A model generated the notes under the pieces. That model saw only the letters and a program-made list of their open reading frames with translations, ran no database searches and had not been told where the DNA came from. 64,000 bases of DNA from Eublepharis macularius (taxonomy: Eukaryota > Chordata > Lepidosauria > Squamata > Eublepharidae): assembly GCF_028583425.1 (NCBI RefSeq), contig NC_072790.1, positions 160,264,397 to 160,328,396 of the forward strand. Reading direction: 5' to 3'. Below are positions 1 to 11,862 of the stretch, one piece after another. Within the stretch, counting starts at the first letter, position 1. The number at the start of each line of letters is the position of its first letter. The position numbers were made by a program, and so were the translations under genes.

Positions 1-598
1 ACCCCTGGCAACACAAGCCTCCCCCAGCTGTCAGTGGTAGAGATTAGAGCACCTACTTGGGGAGGCCATGAAATGGCCCCCCCAAGTGGGAGCAGGCTGA
101 GCCTTGGTGGGGGGTGGGAGGAGGGGTGGGAGAAGGGCCCCTGAGGGCTGGGGGGCATTTTGCATGCAAAATGCCACCCCTGGCAAAGGAAGCCTGCCTC
201 TTCATTTTTTCCCCATAGGAAATAATGAAGAAAGATCAGCAGCAGCATGCTAACAATATGCTGCTCCTTCGCTTTCTTATGGGAGGATGGGGGGACCTGC
301 TTTGGGGGGCCATAACATGGCCCCCCAAAGTCCAATCTGTCTGAAACTTGGGTGGTTGTTAGAGAAGGGTTAGAGGAAGGTCCCCACCAATTTTGGGCTT
401 ATTAGGTGGGAAAATGCCTCCTCCAGGCGTCCTGAAAGACGGAGACATTTTCCCAAAAAAAAACCCCGAAAGAATGCCGAAAGAATCCCGAATCCCGAAA
501 GAGATTCTTGTTTCGGCTTTCGGCTTTAACGGTAGAGAATCTTGTTTCGGGTAATCCCGAAACAAGAAAGCCGAAAGTTTTTTCCTTGCACACCCCTA
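1..598. mobile_element. hAT-like non-autonomous DNA element, 3' part
   Basis: GC-rich sequence ending in cacaccccta at 589-598. This is the reverse complement of the tagggRtgtgc terminus that opens the element at 54696. The interior around 470-590 contains inverted copies of a cccgaaacaag/cttgtttcggg motif, so the RNA or single strand could fold back. The other end and the first target duplication lie before the window. hAT assignment rests only on this terminus. No coding capacity is visible. Confidence 0.45.
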
Positions 599-1231
599 CT
601 TGCTGGGGCTTATCTCTCACCTGGGGAACAAGAGGAGGAGGCAACACTATACAAGTCATATATGGGCAAAATGCCACAGGGCAGATAAATGCCCTTTGAG
701 CAATTGAGGGAAAGTGCCTTGAATGAATGACTAATTTAAGATAGACATCAAGGGCTTATTTACTTAGTCTTCACATTATTTTAGCAGCCAAAATGGGCAA
801 GGATCTAGTGTGCTAGTAATGTCTTCATAACTACCATGATTCTCTCAATATCCATCACTGTAACTAGCTCATAAGCAAACCAGATGGTGTATTCAGCATT
901 CTTCTGCTTCACCTGTATTTCAGCTGATAAGCTACTTGTACAGTACTATTCTTCCCTTGGCAAGAGTATCTACCATGGGTGTTTTCCCAATGTATCTGAG
1001 GAAGAGAGCTCTGACTCATGAAAGCTCATATTGAAATAAATGTTGTTTTTTTGGCTTCTGTTTTGTAGTCACAAAAAACTTTTAGTTATCATATGCATCT
1101 AATGGCTGGAGATTATGACACTACTCTGAGGTCTCAAATTTACCCTACACATATCATTTTAAGTATTTTTAAATGTTAAAATACTTTGCATCTCCGTATA
1201 AAGTACTATTATTAAATAATAGTAATGTCAT
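599..1231. other. Intergenic, no recognised feature
   Basis: AT-rich single-copy-looking sequence. I see no gene, RNA or structured repeat. Confidence 0.4.
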
Positions 1232-1437
1232 TTATACCTGCCCTCCTCCATAATGGGGACCCAAACTAGTTTACACCATTTTCCTCTTCTCCATTTTATC
1301 CTTAAAACAATCCTGTAGGCTGAGTGTGTGTAATTGGTCCAAGATCATCTAGTGAACTTCCATGGTAGATTGGGGATTTGAACTTGGGTCTCTCAGATCC
1401 TAGTTTGACACTCTAACCACTATAACACACTGACTTC
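1232..1437 (-). mobile_element. tRNA-derived SINE, old copy
   Basis: Read on the minus strand it begins with a tRNA-like head (agtgtgttatagtggttaga at 1413-1432) followed by a body of the type seen at 58271-58490. It has many differences from the younger copies, and no target duplication was found. Confidence 0.5.
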
Positions 1438-1641
1438 ACATAAATCCATACTCCCTCCCATGCATTCACCCTTGCCTATGCTAATGAAGGTTTCCTACAA
1501 CTAAAAGAAAACTAACAGACACGAATAGTCTACTCAAGTAGGTCTGCTGACAATGCTAGTTCCCCTTCACTGCATTATGTGAGGATGGATTTGACTTGTA
1601 CTAATGAAGTATTAAGAACAGACAACATTATTACCCTTATG

Positions 1642-1830
1642 TGGTGGTGGAAAGTGCCCTCAAGTCAGAGTTGACTTATGGTGAACCCTTGTGGGGTTTT
1701 TATGGCAAGAGACTTAACAGAGGTGATTTGCTGTTGCCTGGCTCTGCAACCCTGTTCTTCATTGGAGTTTTCCGACTCAATTACGAACCAAGGCCAATTC
1801 CGCTTAGCTTCTGAGATCCAAGATCAGGGC
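1642..1830 (-). mobile_element. 5S-rRNA-headed SINE with BovB-type tail
   Basis: On the minus strand the head carries a diverged 5S rRNA internal promoter (gatctcagaagctaagc at 1798-1814). The 3' end is the accctcaagtc/gttgacttatgg-type tail shared with BovB elements. A perfect 12-bp target duplication, attacccttatg, lies at 1630-1641 and 1831-1842 and fixes the borders. This fits a SINE transcribed by pol III from a 5S-type promoter and mobilised in trans by BovB. Confidence 0.75.
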
Positions 1831-1842
1831 ATTACCCTTATG

Positions 1843-3073
1843 CAGAAAAGTCCTAATTTGGAAAGGTACTGACTCACATACAAGTTTGAGGAGAAAGGTA
1901 TTGTGTCCAACATTTAAAATGAGATGGGCTATTTTTCCTATTGGAACAAACAAAGTGTTTTTTCTGTACTCAGTTCCACTAAAGGTGTGGGTTGCAACAT
2001 CAAATATTGCCAGGTCATCTGTAGGTTCCAGAGCCCCCTGGTGAGATCAGACAAAGAAACACTTCATAGGGCTTGCTGATTCTGAAAAGAAAGGCCTGCT
2101 CCCTGAAAAGGGTGGGATGATTTTGAACAGAAACAGAGTTCTACTGGAAAAAATACAAAGGTGTTTAAGAAAAAACATGGCATGGCCAGAATTCATCAGT
2201 CTGAAAAAACAGGGACAAGCACTTGCTTACTCTGGCTCCAATTTTCTAAGTAACAAGTACAGTGCTAGAGACTAGGACACTACAACAAAGTTGTATTTCC
2301 AAAGCACAGATTGTCCATTAAATAACATTGCCATGAGAATATTTCATTTGGATAGACAGTGCCATAACTGAGTTTCAGTAAATTCAGAGGGCTAACAGCA
2401 TCCAGAATGGGGAGAATGACACTGGTACTGGGATGGTGGGGCCATGCATCATTAGTATTTTTTCTACAATGGAAAGACTTGCATAGTCTGATAGAGTGGA
2501 CTGAGCATCATTTTTGGATAGCATTCACTGCAGGCGGTCTGAGAAGTTTTAGCAGGAAAGTAATTTATCAATAGTGCCTTGGAAATTTACATTTTAAAAA
2601 AAACTGTAGTATGGTTTGTTCTAAGTTAGCCTGTATTATGTATGAAAGAATAATTTCTGAAGGCATCTCTGTAGGGCACTCACTACTGGTTGGAGAATAA
2701 ATAGCTTGTGCAATGTTGCATTATCAAATAAACTTCTTGCCAAGCCACTCTGTAACGTCATTATGCAATGCTGAGTTATTGTACGTTTTCAGACATGGTG
2801 AGGAGGTTTGCTTCCAAATGTTGCTATCACCAGAGTGTTAGGCTTAGGGTGAAGTGCATTTCAATGTAAGGAAGTAATCTGAGGGATGATGAAATACATG
2901 AAAGCCCCACACTAACTACTTACACTAATCGCCAGCTGGGGAAGCAAGTAACTCTTAAAATTTCTAGTTTGCATGATCAAAATCATGAATCCTTCTCTAA
3001 AAACCATCTTACAATTTGGGGGTCTTTTTACTTGCATTACTAGTGTTCATAATATTGTATTTCAATGAGGGAT
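1843..3073. other. Intergenic, no recognised feature
   Basis: No supported gene or repeat. AT-rich with no long open frame. Confidence 0.4.
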
Positions 3074-3228
3074 CGGACCTTTGGACACTTACTGTGAAGG
3101 GTCCTTCTCCTCTGAGGACAGGAAGACATCTTGGGTGTTTCCCTTTGCCCAATCAGGGAGGCAGGAAGTTGATTTTTTCTTTTTTCTTCCTCTTCCTGTT
3201 GGTGCCTGGAACACCCTGTTCTCCAGTT
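3074..3228 (+). repeat. DIRS-1 left inverted terminal repeat
   Basis: 3104-3228 is complementary to 8416-8540, with small indels. The outermost ~30 bp (3074-3103) are absent from the right repeat but are matched, inverted, by the internal complementary region. The sequence includes the shared segment caatcagggaggcaggaag. Confidence 0.8.
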
Positions 3229-3449
3229 TGGGTGACTCCAAACAGCAGTAAAAGAATCCAACTATTCTCAAACCTATAGTTACAGAAGAGCCCTATTGCA
3301 GGGGAACAAGAAACTGAGTTATCAGAGAAACGAGAAATAACCAGATAGACTCAAGGTTATAGAGAAAGAACATTGACATCACAGTTAAGAGTCAGAGTGA
3401 TGCAGGGAAAAATTAGTAGCAGAGATAAAAACGATAAACCTGGGAGGGC

Positions 3450-3546
3450 AAGATGTCCTCCTGTCCTCAGAGAAGAAGGACCCTTCACAGTAAGTGTCCA
3501 AAGGTCCGTTCTCCCTCTCAGGCGGAGGACATCTTGGGTGCTCCCA
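3450..3546. repeat. DIRS-1 internal complementary region
   Basis: 3450-3510 is the inverse of the left outer end (3074-3133). 3511-3546 is the inverse of the right outer end (8505-8540). The two halves abut at gtccg/ttctc, so the segment reads as a template for the circular junction of the two ends. It sits just downstream of the recombinase frame, the usual DIRS position. Confidence 0.8.
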
Positions 3547-3552
3547 AAGCAG

Positions 3553-4386
3553 TTATGTCCTACAGGGTGGGTCAAGGTTCTCGTCCTGCATCACATGTTG
3601 CAAGACCCTCCTGCCGAATGCTGCATCTGCTGAGTCATAGAGGTTCAACTTGTAATGTCTGACGAAGGTGGAAATAGTAGACCATGTGGCGGCTCTACAG
3701 ATTTCTTCCACTGAGGCATTATTGTGGAGTGCAGCATTGGTTGCTGCGCTTCTGATCGAGTGAGCTGTGATCCCTTGAGGAATATCCCTGTTGCAGGCTT
3801 TGTAGGCCTCTATTATGCATGTCCGGATACTCCTGCCAACCGTAACCTTGGACATTCTCTTGCCCACGTTCGGTGGAGATGTGTTGACGAACAGGAAATC
3901 CAACCGCCTTATGGATTCGGTTCTGGTCAAATAAACTTTAATGGCTCGCTTCACGTCCAAAGTGTGCCACTCCCGCTCTTTGGGGTGAGACGGATTGGGA
4001 CAGAAAGATGGTAAGTTGATCTCCTGCGATCTATGGAACATGGAGACACTTTTGGGGAGGAAGGTGGGATCTGTGCATAAGACCACCTTATCCCTATGAA
4101 AATCACAATGTCCAGGTTTGATGGAAAGGGTCCCGAGTTCGGAAATCCGTCTGGCCGAGGTGATGGCCACCAGAAATATAGTCTTCAATTTTAGCCATCT
4201 CAGAGGAACCTCTCGCAAGGGCTCGAAAGGTGCCTTGGTCAACGCCGAGAGAACTATGTGCAGTCTCCACGTGGGAAAACAATGTATCGTTGGAGGGCTC
4301 AAAAGAGAGGCTCCTCGCAGGAAACGATGAATGTGTGGGTGCTTAGATAAACTGAGTCCATCCAGCAGAGATAACACCAAAGACAA
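3553..4386 (-). CDS. DIRS-1 tyrosine recombinase (YR), partial
   Basis: Open frame of 277 codons. The tyrosine-recombinase catalytic set is visible: first arginine in SARRISEL (R79/R80), HSIR (H209, R212), a tryptophan in TWS (W235), and a candidate nucleophile in RHYKLNLY (Y245 or Y250). The family cuts and rejoins DNA through a 3'-phosphotyrosine, and in DIRS elements integrates the circular cDNA. The N-terminal core-binding part probably continues upstream of 4386 in decayed frames, so the ATG at 4386 may not be the native start. It is the best-preserved gene of this copy. This is a transposon gene, not a host gene. Confidence 0.85.
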   Translation of the reverse strand: MSLVLSLLDGLSLSKHPHIHRFLRGASLLSPPTIHCFPTWRLHIVLSALTKAPFEPLREVPLRWLKLKTIFLVAITSARRISELGTLSIKPGHCDFHRDKVVLCTDPTFLPKSVSMFHRSQEINLPSFCPNPSHPKEREWHTLDVKRAIKVYLTRTESIRRLDFLFVNTSPPNVGKRMSKVTVGRSIRTCIIEAYKACNRDIPQGITAHSIRSAATNAALHNNASVEEICRAATWSTISTFVRHYKLNLYDSADAAFGRRVLQHVMQDENLDPPCRT

Positions 4387-4722
4387 TGCCGCTACCTGTT
4401 TGCGTAAGGTAGCCAGCTTCAGCCCCGAGTCCAGGCCGTCTTGCAGGAATGCCAGAATAGAGTTTAGTTGCGGTCGTAAGTGGTCAGTCTTTTTTCCAGG
4501 CAGTGTTGTAGATTCTCGTGGTCAATTTCTTTCTGGAAGAAAGCATAGTTTGAACCACTTGTGAAGAGTACCCTAAGCTGGATCAAGAGTGCCTCTCAAT
4601 TTCCAGGCGGTCAGACACATCCAGTCCGGGTCGGGATGGAGAATTGGTCCTTGGTGGAGTATGTCCGGAGTGGATGGCAGCCGGAATGGTGGCAGCGCTG
4701 CCAGTGACTGCAGGGACGAAAA

Positions 4723-6622
4723 TCAGGGTCTCCTTGGCCACCACGGAGCTATTACTATCACCTCCACGTCCGTGTCTGCTATTCTCCGCAACAGCTTCAG
4801 TAAGACTGGGAGTGGTGGAAAAGCATACAGTAGTCCCTCCAGCCAGAGAGTCGAGAGAGCATCGGTCCCTTCTGCTAGAGGGTGGAGATACCTCGATAGT
4901 AAATGTGGGGTCTGATGATTCAAGTGGGTCGCGAGCAAGTCCATGACTGGATGACCGAATCTGTCCGTGACTAGACGAAATATTTCCTGTTTGAGGGACC
5001 ACTCTCCCGGCTGAATGGTTTGCCGGCTCAGCCAGTCGGCCTGTAGGTTGTCTATCCCCTTGATATGTTCCGCCTGAATGGACGCTAGGTGAGTCTCCGC
5101 CCACGAGATGATCTTTATCGCCTCGTTGTGCAGTTTGGAAGATCTGGAACCCCCCTGCTTGTTTATGTAGGTCTTGGCGGAGATATTGTCCATCTTTATG
5201 AGGACGTGCTTGCCCAGTATCAAGGTGGAGAAATGAGTCAAAGCTAATTGGATTGCCCTGATTTCCAGCAAGTTGATGGGAAGCTGAGACTCCTCCTTGG
5301 ACCAAGAACCTTGTGCTGGGCGTCCGTCCAGTGTCGCTCCCCAACCTGATAAGCTCGCGTCCGTGAACAATTGTATCGTCTAGGGGTTCAGGAATGATTT
5401 GCCTTGTCGTAGACTGGAGTCCCTGGTCCACCATCTGAGGTTCTCCTTGATTTTCCAAGGCACCCTGACGTGGCAATTGAACTTGGACATAATTTGAAGT
5501 TGATAGGGCCGAAGAAAGTTGAGAAGGACTCGGGAATGAAAACGGCCCCAGTTAATGGCCTCGCAGGATGCTACTAGTGTGCCCATCAATTTTGCCAGCT
5601 TCAGTAAGGGCGTTGATTGTCCCTGAATCACAGACTTGACTAACTCCTTGGTCTTTAGGATCTTCTCCTGGGGTAGGAGGATGAGGCCTTTTTTGGTATC
5701 TATTAACATCCCCAGATGATGGAGTGTCTGCGATGATGAGATGGAGCACTTTCCCATGTTTATCAGAAACCCGTAGGCTTGTAGACAATGAATCGCTGTC
5801 CACGTGTCCTGGGTGGCCTTTTCTCTGGAACTTGCTTGTATGAGAATGTCGTCCAGGTAAGGATGGACATGTATCCCTGACTCCCGAAGTTGAACAATGG
5901 GGTTGATCAGAACTTTAGAAAATACTCTGGGAGCCGTGGCGAGGCCAAAGGGAAGTTCTCTGAACTGAAAGTGACGGCCATTGACGCAGAATCTCAGGAA
6001 ACCTGTGAGAAGGAGGGATAGGGATGTGTAAGTAAGCCTCGGTAAGGTCTATTGAAGTCATAAAGTCCCCATGGCGTAAGGCCTCCGAAATGGAGCGTAG
6101 TGTTTCCATTCTGAAGTGTTTCAGAAGTATGAACTGATTCACAAACTTTAGGTCCAGTATCGCTCTCCAATCTCCATTTTTCTTTGGGACCGTGAAAAAG
6201 ATGGAGTAGACCCCGAAGCCTGACTCGTGATGGTTGACTGGCTCTATTGCTTTAATGTCCAGAAGATGTTGTATAGCCTTGAGAGTGATCTGTTTTCTTC
6301 GTGGATCTTTCCAAAGTGGTGATCTGAGGAATCGATCCGGTGGGAGGGATTTGAATTCGATAACATATCCTTGAGAGACTATTTTGGTGGCCCAAGCGTC
6401 CACGTGTGACTCCTCCCAAATCCGATTAAAGGACTGTAGTCTCCCTCCCACTGGCGCTTGATGCGAGCCAGGACTTTGGGGCCTTGGGGTCAAACCCCTG
6501 TCTGTCCCCTCTGTGTTGAGATGTCTTGTAGGATCTGGATCCAAAGGGGCCTTTTCTCTGACCAGACTTGGATGGGTTCCAGAAAGGTCGTTTGTTTTCT
6601 TGTCGATATCTGGGTAACGCAT
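4723..6622 (-). pseudogene. DIRS-1 reverse transcriptase-RNase H, broken
   Basis: Three pieces make up the polyprotein. The RT N-terminal half (5915-6622) includes VPKKNGDWRAILDLK and SIDLTEAYLHIPI. A frameshift near 6010 separates it from the palm segment with the catalytic box YLDDILI (about 5836-5856) and the connection segment (5380-5757). One in-frame TAG (about 5383-5385) then separates the RNase H domain, which starts at FTDASLSGWGA (5335-5370) and runs to about 4723. DIRS RT-RNase H copies the element's RNA to DNA. The frameshift and stop make this copy unlikely to yield full-length enzyme. Confidence 0.85.
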
Positions 6623-8277
6623 GCGGAGACCGAAAGGGCTGAGGGTTGTAGATACGTCTGTCCACCCTTTTGAGCGTCTTTGGGAGTGCCCTTTTCTTAT
6701 CGCGGGTCTCTACCAGTACCTTGTCCAGAGCCTCTCCGAATAACTTGTCGCCTTGGAAAGGGTAAGCCATGAGAATGAATTTTGAGTGTAGATCCGCTGG
6801 CCAAGCTCTCAGCCACAGAAGCCTCCTAGCTGCAGTCATAGAGGCTATTGCCCTGGAAGAGAAGGTCAAGGCGTCCAGGGTGGCATCTGCAGCAAAGGTG
6901 TTTGGCCTTTAAAATTCTGTTGGCTCCCTCCAGTAGTCGTCTGCGATTACCTGGTAGGAGTTGAATAAGCTTACGTATCCATACAACTGTTGCTCTGGAA
7001 ACGATGGACGCAGAGGACGCAGCCCTGATTGCCATTGCCGAAGCCTCGTGTGCCCGTCTGAGTGCAGTCTCTGCTTTCCTGTCCAGATTATCTCTGACGG
7101 ATCCTTGACCGTCTTCTGTCAACAATCCAGATGACTGGAGGGCTGCCACAGGTGCATCGATCTTAGGTATCTGCAAAAACTCATTGGTAAAAGAGGGTAA
7201 GGCATAAAGTTTTTTAACTGAGCTGTGGTATTGTTTGGTGGCTGTTGGGGCCCTCCATTCTGCCCTTAATTGTCTTTCAAAATATTCAGGAAAAGGAAAA
7301 ACCCTTTCCGGGGTACTATCCCTAGGAAAAAACTCTCTGCACCCTTTAGGCCTGGAAGACCCCTTGTCTGACTTGGGGTCCTCATCCCCCCCTTTTGAAG
7401 ATTCCTGGAGTTATAATGCTGCCAGGGTTTTAGAAAGTAAATATTGGTAGTCCTCTACCTTCAACAGTCTATTGGGTTGTTCGGGAATGGATACCTCTTC
7501 TTCCTCTTCCTCAGAGAGGAATTCTCCTCCATCCCTGTCCTCGCTATCCGAGGATGATTCACCCCCCAAATAGTACCCACTGTCCTTGAGGAAGACTGGG
7601 GTCAACTTTGGGGCAGCCTTGGTTGGCCAGTTAGCCTCCGTACGGCGCTGCTTGCTGGGAGGTGATGGAGGGGCAAAGGACTGTTCACTATGTGTTCTGG
7701 AGGAAGGCTGACAGAGCTTCCCAACCTCCTCCCGAACAGCCTGTCTCAGGAACGATAGTAAATCCCCGTGATGCAACTGCCCGATGTTGCTGGGTATGTT
7801 ACCTGCTCCCTCCTTGCCGACCTCTACAGTCGGAGCAGTCAAAATGTCCTGGGAAGTGCTCTCCACCATTTCTCCCGTCGGGAGTATGGCAAGCACGTCT
7901 TTCGGAGCCGCGCGGGTAAAGACGCGAGCGTTGTCGGCTTTTCCCGCCCTTTCTGCGGCTTTTCTTTTGGCGCCTTTTTCGGCCTCCCGGCGTAGGCGCG
8001 ATGCGGATCCCGGCTCCTGCGATCTTCTGTGGTGCTTCTAAGAAAGGTTACATGGCTCGGTAGCTGGAAAGGTGCCGGGATTCCGTTCCAGCCCCAGGGG
8101 CAGGACGGTACCAGGATGGTCATTAAAGCCTTCAACTGGGGTTGCCGCTGCCGAGGTCTCCTCTTCGGCGTCCATGAAGCTCCCCTCCGAATCCCTGGAG
8201 TCCATCTCACTTTTGCTCCAGTGAGTGAAGTGGGGTAGGGGAGAAAGCAGATGAAAGGAAAGGAGGTATAGAAACAA
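6426..8277 (-). pseudogene. DIRS-1 gag-like ORF, frameshifted
   Basis: A series of overlapping open pieces on the minus strand (7839-8210, 7411-7896, 6826-7176, 6426-6869) in different frames. They show an acidic stretch (SEEEEEEVSIPE, about 7490) and a basic Arg/Lys-rich C-terminus. The C-terminal segment around PFQGDKLFGEALDKVL corresponds to LPFEGDSLFSSTADEALKK in DIRS-2 (about 63480), which supports the assignment. Gag packages element RNA. At least two frameshifts break it. Confidence 0.65.
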
Positions 8278-8415
8278 GGACTAGATTAACTAGGGTAGAG
8301 AAGAGGAAGTTAGCTGAAAGATAAAGTTTGAAAAAGGTAAGAAATTAGAATCCAGTCAGGAAGAGATAGGCAGACAAATCTGCCTAGACGACTGCTCTCC
8401 CTGGAGGCAAGAAAG

Positions 8416-8540
8416 AACTGGAGAACAGGGTGTTCCAGGCGCCAACAGGAAGAGGAGGAGAAAAGAAAAAATCAACTTCCTGCCTCCCTGATTGGGCGAA
8501 GGGAAACACCCAAGATGTCCTCTGCCTCAGAGGAAGAAAG
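8416..8540 (-). repeat. DIRS-1 right inverted terminal repeat
   Basis: Inverse of 3104-3228, from aactggagaacaggg at 8416 to the gaggaagaa end at about 8540. It is followed by an A/T-rich flank. On the minus strand this is the 5' end of the element. Confidence 0.8.
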
Positions 8541-11113
8541 AAATAGATTTTTTTTAAAAAATAAAAAGCTGACATTTCCAAGTTTATCCTTGAGCCTCCA
8601 AAGATGATGGTGCCCAGCTGTAAAATATGGCTTCGCAATTAACCAATAAACATTGAACAAAGAGAATATGAAGTCAAATATAAAGGCATGAACTTCAGCG
8701 GAATATTTATTACATATTACCAGAGTTATAGGAAAGGCAATTTTCCTAGCCACTTACATTGTTAATCAAATGTGCCCCCTCCCCCCCATGACTGGATGCC
8801 ACTGTTTGTAACTTGCCAAGCTGAATGCAGCTCCAATACTACTGTTTTGTGAGACCTCTGTTGTGAGACTACATACACAAAAAATGGTGCGTGCGTGTAA
8901 GCATCAAACACTTGACAGGCCACCATACATGGCTGGTGGGTTATGTGCTACTTTGTGGGTAACAAATTGTTCAGGCTTGCCCTTTGTGTTTCTCTAAACC
9001 CTGTGATATTTACTCCACTGCTTTTTGGAGAGTAGGAAAAAATGTTTAGTTTTCATAATAGATCCACTTTTGAAGTGTATCTGATAAGATACTTTCACTA
9101 AGACAAATTCATTTCTAGGTTTTGCCTTTTTAGGAATGAAGTTAAAATTAGATGACACATTTTTTTTATTATAAAAGTGATGACTCAAAAGACTGTTAAT
9201 TATTTATGCTGGTCAGATGGATTTCTCATGCTATATAATCTTGATTCATTTTTCTGACTGTTCTGGCCTTTGCTAAATCATAATTTTTGAATGATTGAAA
9301 ACAAAATTAGGTTACTTACACAGTCAGTCTTGATAATCAGTGTCCTAACGCTTAGGACTTTAGTAATATCGTGTCATGTAATCACATTCATGAGGCCTGC
9401 ATTTACACCATTAGGTGTGCTACTATTTATAGATGGTTGAATAAAAAGCTCCATTGAGATATACTGGTACAAGCGAAATATCTCATCTGCTTTAGAAATG
9501 TGGAATCAGAAAAGGCCCAAACAAAAGATGCTAAAACTGATGCTGGTGCTATTTTACAACCTATGATGATGATTTTACCTAATCCAACCTTGATTCTAAT
9601 CTATGAAAATGCAGCTACTATGGCTTAGGGCAACAAATTAAAGAAGTGCAGAATCTATTGGATGCTACATAGCTAAGCTTTGTAAAGAAGCTTAATTGCT
9701 GTCCAAAAATGGTAGCAGTAATACCCAATATCCATCTGCTATTGTTCATAAACTGATATACAGTTGGGAGGGGAAAATGTTCTCCAAATATTCACTTAAA
9801 TACTGACTTCAGCCCTGTCTTCAAAACTGTTTACACAGGCACTCCTAATGATATTTGAAATGCTATTGTGTGGGAGCTTCAGTCTGGGTGAAAAAAAGGA
9901 ACAAAGATTGTTCTCAACTATCTAGCAACGTACTTTAGCAGCAACAAGAGCATTCAGTAAACATTCATCACTAAAATAATTCCAGGCTGTATTAACTTTT
10001 CAAATGTGCAAAGCAATATGCCTCTACGTTTTTAAAATACACTAGTATTTCAACAGCATATTCAATTCAAAGCAAATAAGCTGCTTGCACAGTTACTATA
10101 TAAGCTTATAACTGTTTTTATACACTGAAAAGAAAGGGAAAAAACTACTGTGTTGCCTTCTACCCATTTTGGAATATCAAAAACCACAACAAGGCCTTTT
10201 TTACACTGGTGATTTTTAGTGTTTAACCCCATATCTCTCTGGGTTTTCTTTTGAATTCTGGATGCTTAACTTCCCTTTCAGATTTCAATGTGGCATTGCA
10301 AGGGTCCTCTTCTGAATTTTCTGCTGGAGTCTGGACCCCCCTCCCCCGCTTGAAGAGGTATGGGGCCAAAAGCAGCAAAAATCCACCCATGCAAAAAAAA
10401 CAACACCCTGACATTTTCTCTAGAGAATCTTTTGGATACCTTTGTTTACTGTGATGAGAACAGTAGCATATTGACTTTTAAAGCTAATTATTAAAGATAT
10501 ATATCTTGAGTGGACTAATAATAAATAAATGCAATCAGTGATTTGTTTGCCATTCATTTTACATTCTTAGTGGAATATGGTCATGGACCATGGCTGTGCA
10601 TAGGTTCTTAAGTTTAAATTATTATATTAGTCTTTTAATTGACTAAATATATATTTGCTTATTATCAGAAGTTCAATAAAAGTGGTTCCTTTTTGAGATA
10701 CTGAAGGTAATGTTAAGACAAAGCATAATAACAAAAATAAAAGCTTTGGAAGAAAAAGCCATCTTTAATATTATTCATTTGCTATTAACCAGAACCAAAA
10801 TGGCCCCAGAAAATGTGTGATTTCCTCCTCCACAAGTTTACTAGTTAAAAATATTTCTGCACCATTTCATAATGACTACCACCTATTAATCATTTATGGC
10901 AAAGATTCCAGGAATCATCAAAGTAATTCTGTGACTCCACTAATACTTTTCTCAAAGAGCCAGTTGAGAGCTATTTCAAAAGCAGTCTGTGATATGATTT
11001 GGGGGCCAGCTATTCAAAAGAAAATCAAAATCAAAATAAATTATTTCTGTTAGCAATACCACCTTTTGCTTACATACGCATTGGCATGATACACATTTGG
11101 ACATAATGTTCTA
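8541..11113. other. Intergenic, no recognised feature
   Basis: AT-rich sequence with short homopolymers and a gtgcgtgcgtg run near 8888. I found no gene and no clear transposon. Confidence 0.4.
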
Positions 11114-11862
11114 CACTGGTGGTTCTCAAACCTTTTCAAGGGGCAACAATGTTTAAGTTAGGACTCACTTGCCCAACATAAAATGGAAGTATTCCGTATC
11201 TATTAATGAGTTTTTATTTTTCACACTTAGAATCAGGTTCCACGCCACAGCCATTATGCACCAGGGTCCAGTTTGGTAGAAGAACCTCCTCTTAGGTTCA
11301 AAGAGGGGAACTCTTTGCAAACTCTACTCCCTTCTGAGCTAGGAGCCAGAGCTGGTCCTCTTTTGCCAAGTGCTGTAGCCAGGACTGGGCCTCCCAGAAG
11401 ACCTACAGGGACACAATCAAGGCTCTGAGGAGGCAAATAGCAGTCATGTCACAATTTCTTACCTGCCACTTCCCTTTCCTGCCCCAGAAGTAGAGCCACA
11501 AAATTAAATCGTTGTCTTAAAAGCTGGTTGGCATGTTGATCTTTACATGGTGCGCTGCAGCTTTGTTGACACTGGATTTCCAGTCATGCCAAGGAGGAGG
11601 GGGGCTAGGAGGGGGGCACTTGCCAAGGAGGAGGGGGGCTAGTATTCACCCTGCCACCGACTAATATTTGGTATTTATAAATGTAGACCATTGCTGAGCA
11701 ACAGGCTGTATTTCAGGGCCATTCTGCAGAACCAAATTGGTCATCAAGGCTACCAGTGCCTTTTTTCCAAGCTCTCCCTCCCCCTTTCTCGTAGCTTTGT
11801 GATCCACCACCAACAGTCAACACAACCCACTTTTGGGCCCTGTCCCAGAGTTTAAAACCACT
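11114..11862. mobile_element. hAT (Charlie-like) non-autonomous element
   Basis: Imperfect terminal inverted repeats: cactggtggttctcaaac at the left against gtttaaaaccactg at the right, matching the widespread CAGTGGTTCTCAAAC hAT terminus. Flanks gttcta/gttcta suggest a degraded 8-bp target duplication. The interior has a local duplication of a ccaaggaggaggggggctag unit near 11590-11642. No transposase is visible. Confidence 0.5.

Larger units (their letters stand above)
3074..8540 (-). mobile_element. DIRS-type tyrosine-recombinase retrotransposon (DIRS-1)
   Basis: About 5.5 kb, nearly full length, reading on the minus strand: right terminal repeat, gag, RT-RNase H, tyrosine recombinase, internal complementary region, left terminal repeat. 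The termini are inverted rather than direct. A ~95-bp internal segment is complementary to both outer ends, which is the diagnostic DIRS architecture. DIRS elements replicate through a circular DNA that a tyrosine recombinase integrates without target duplication. Gag and RT are frameshifted and one stop separates RT from RNase H, while the recombinase frame is open, so this copy is probably dead but fairly recent. It lies about 4 kb upstream of the PRKD3 promoter. Confidence 0.9.
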
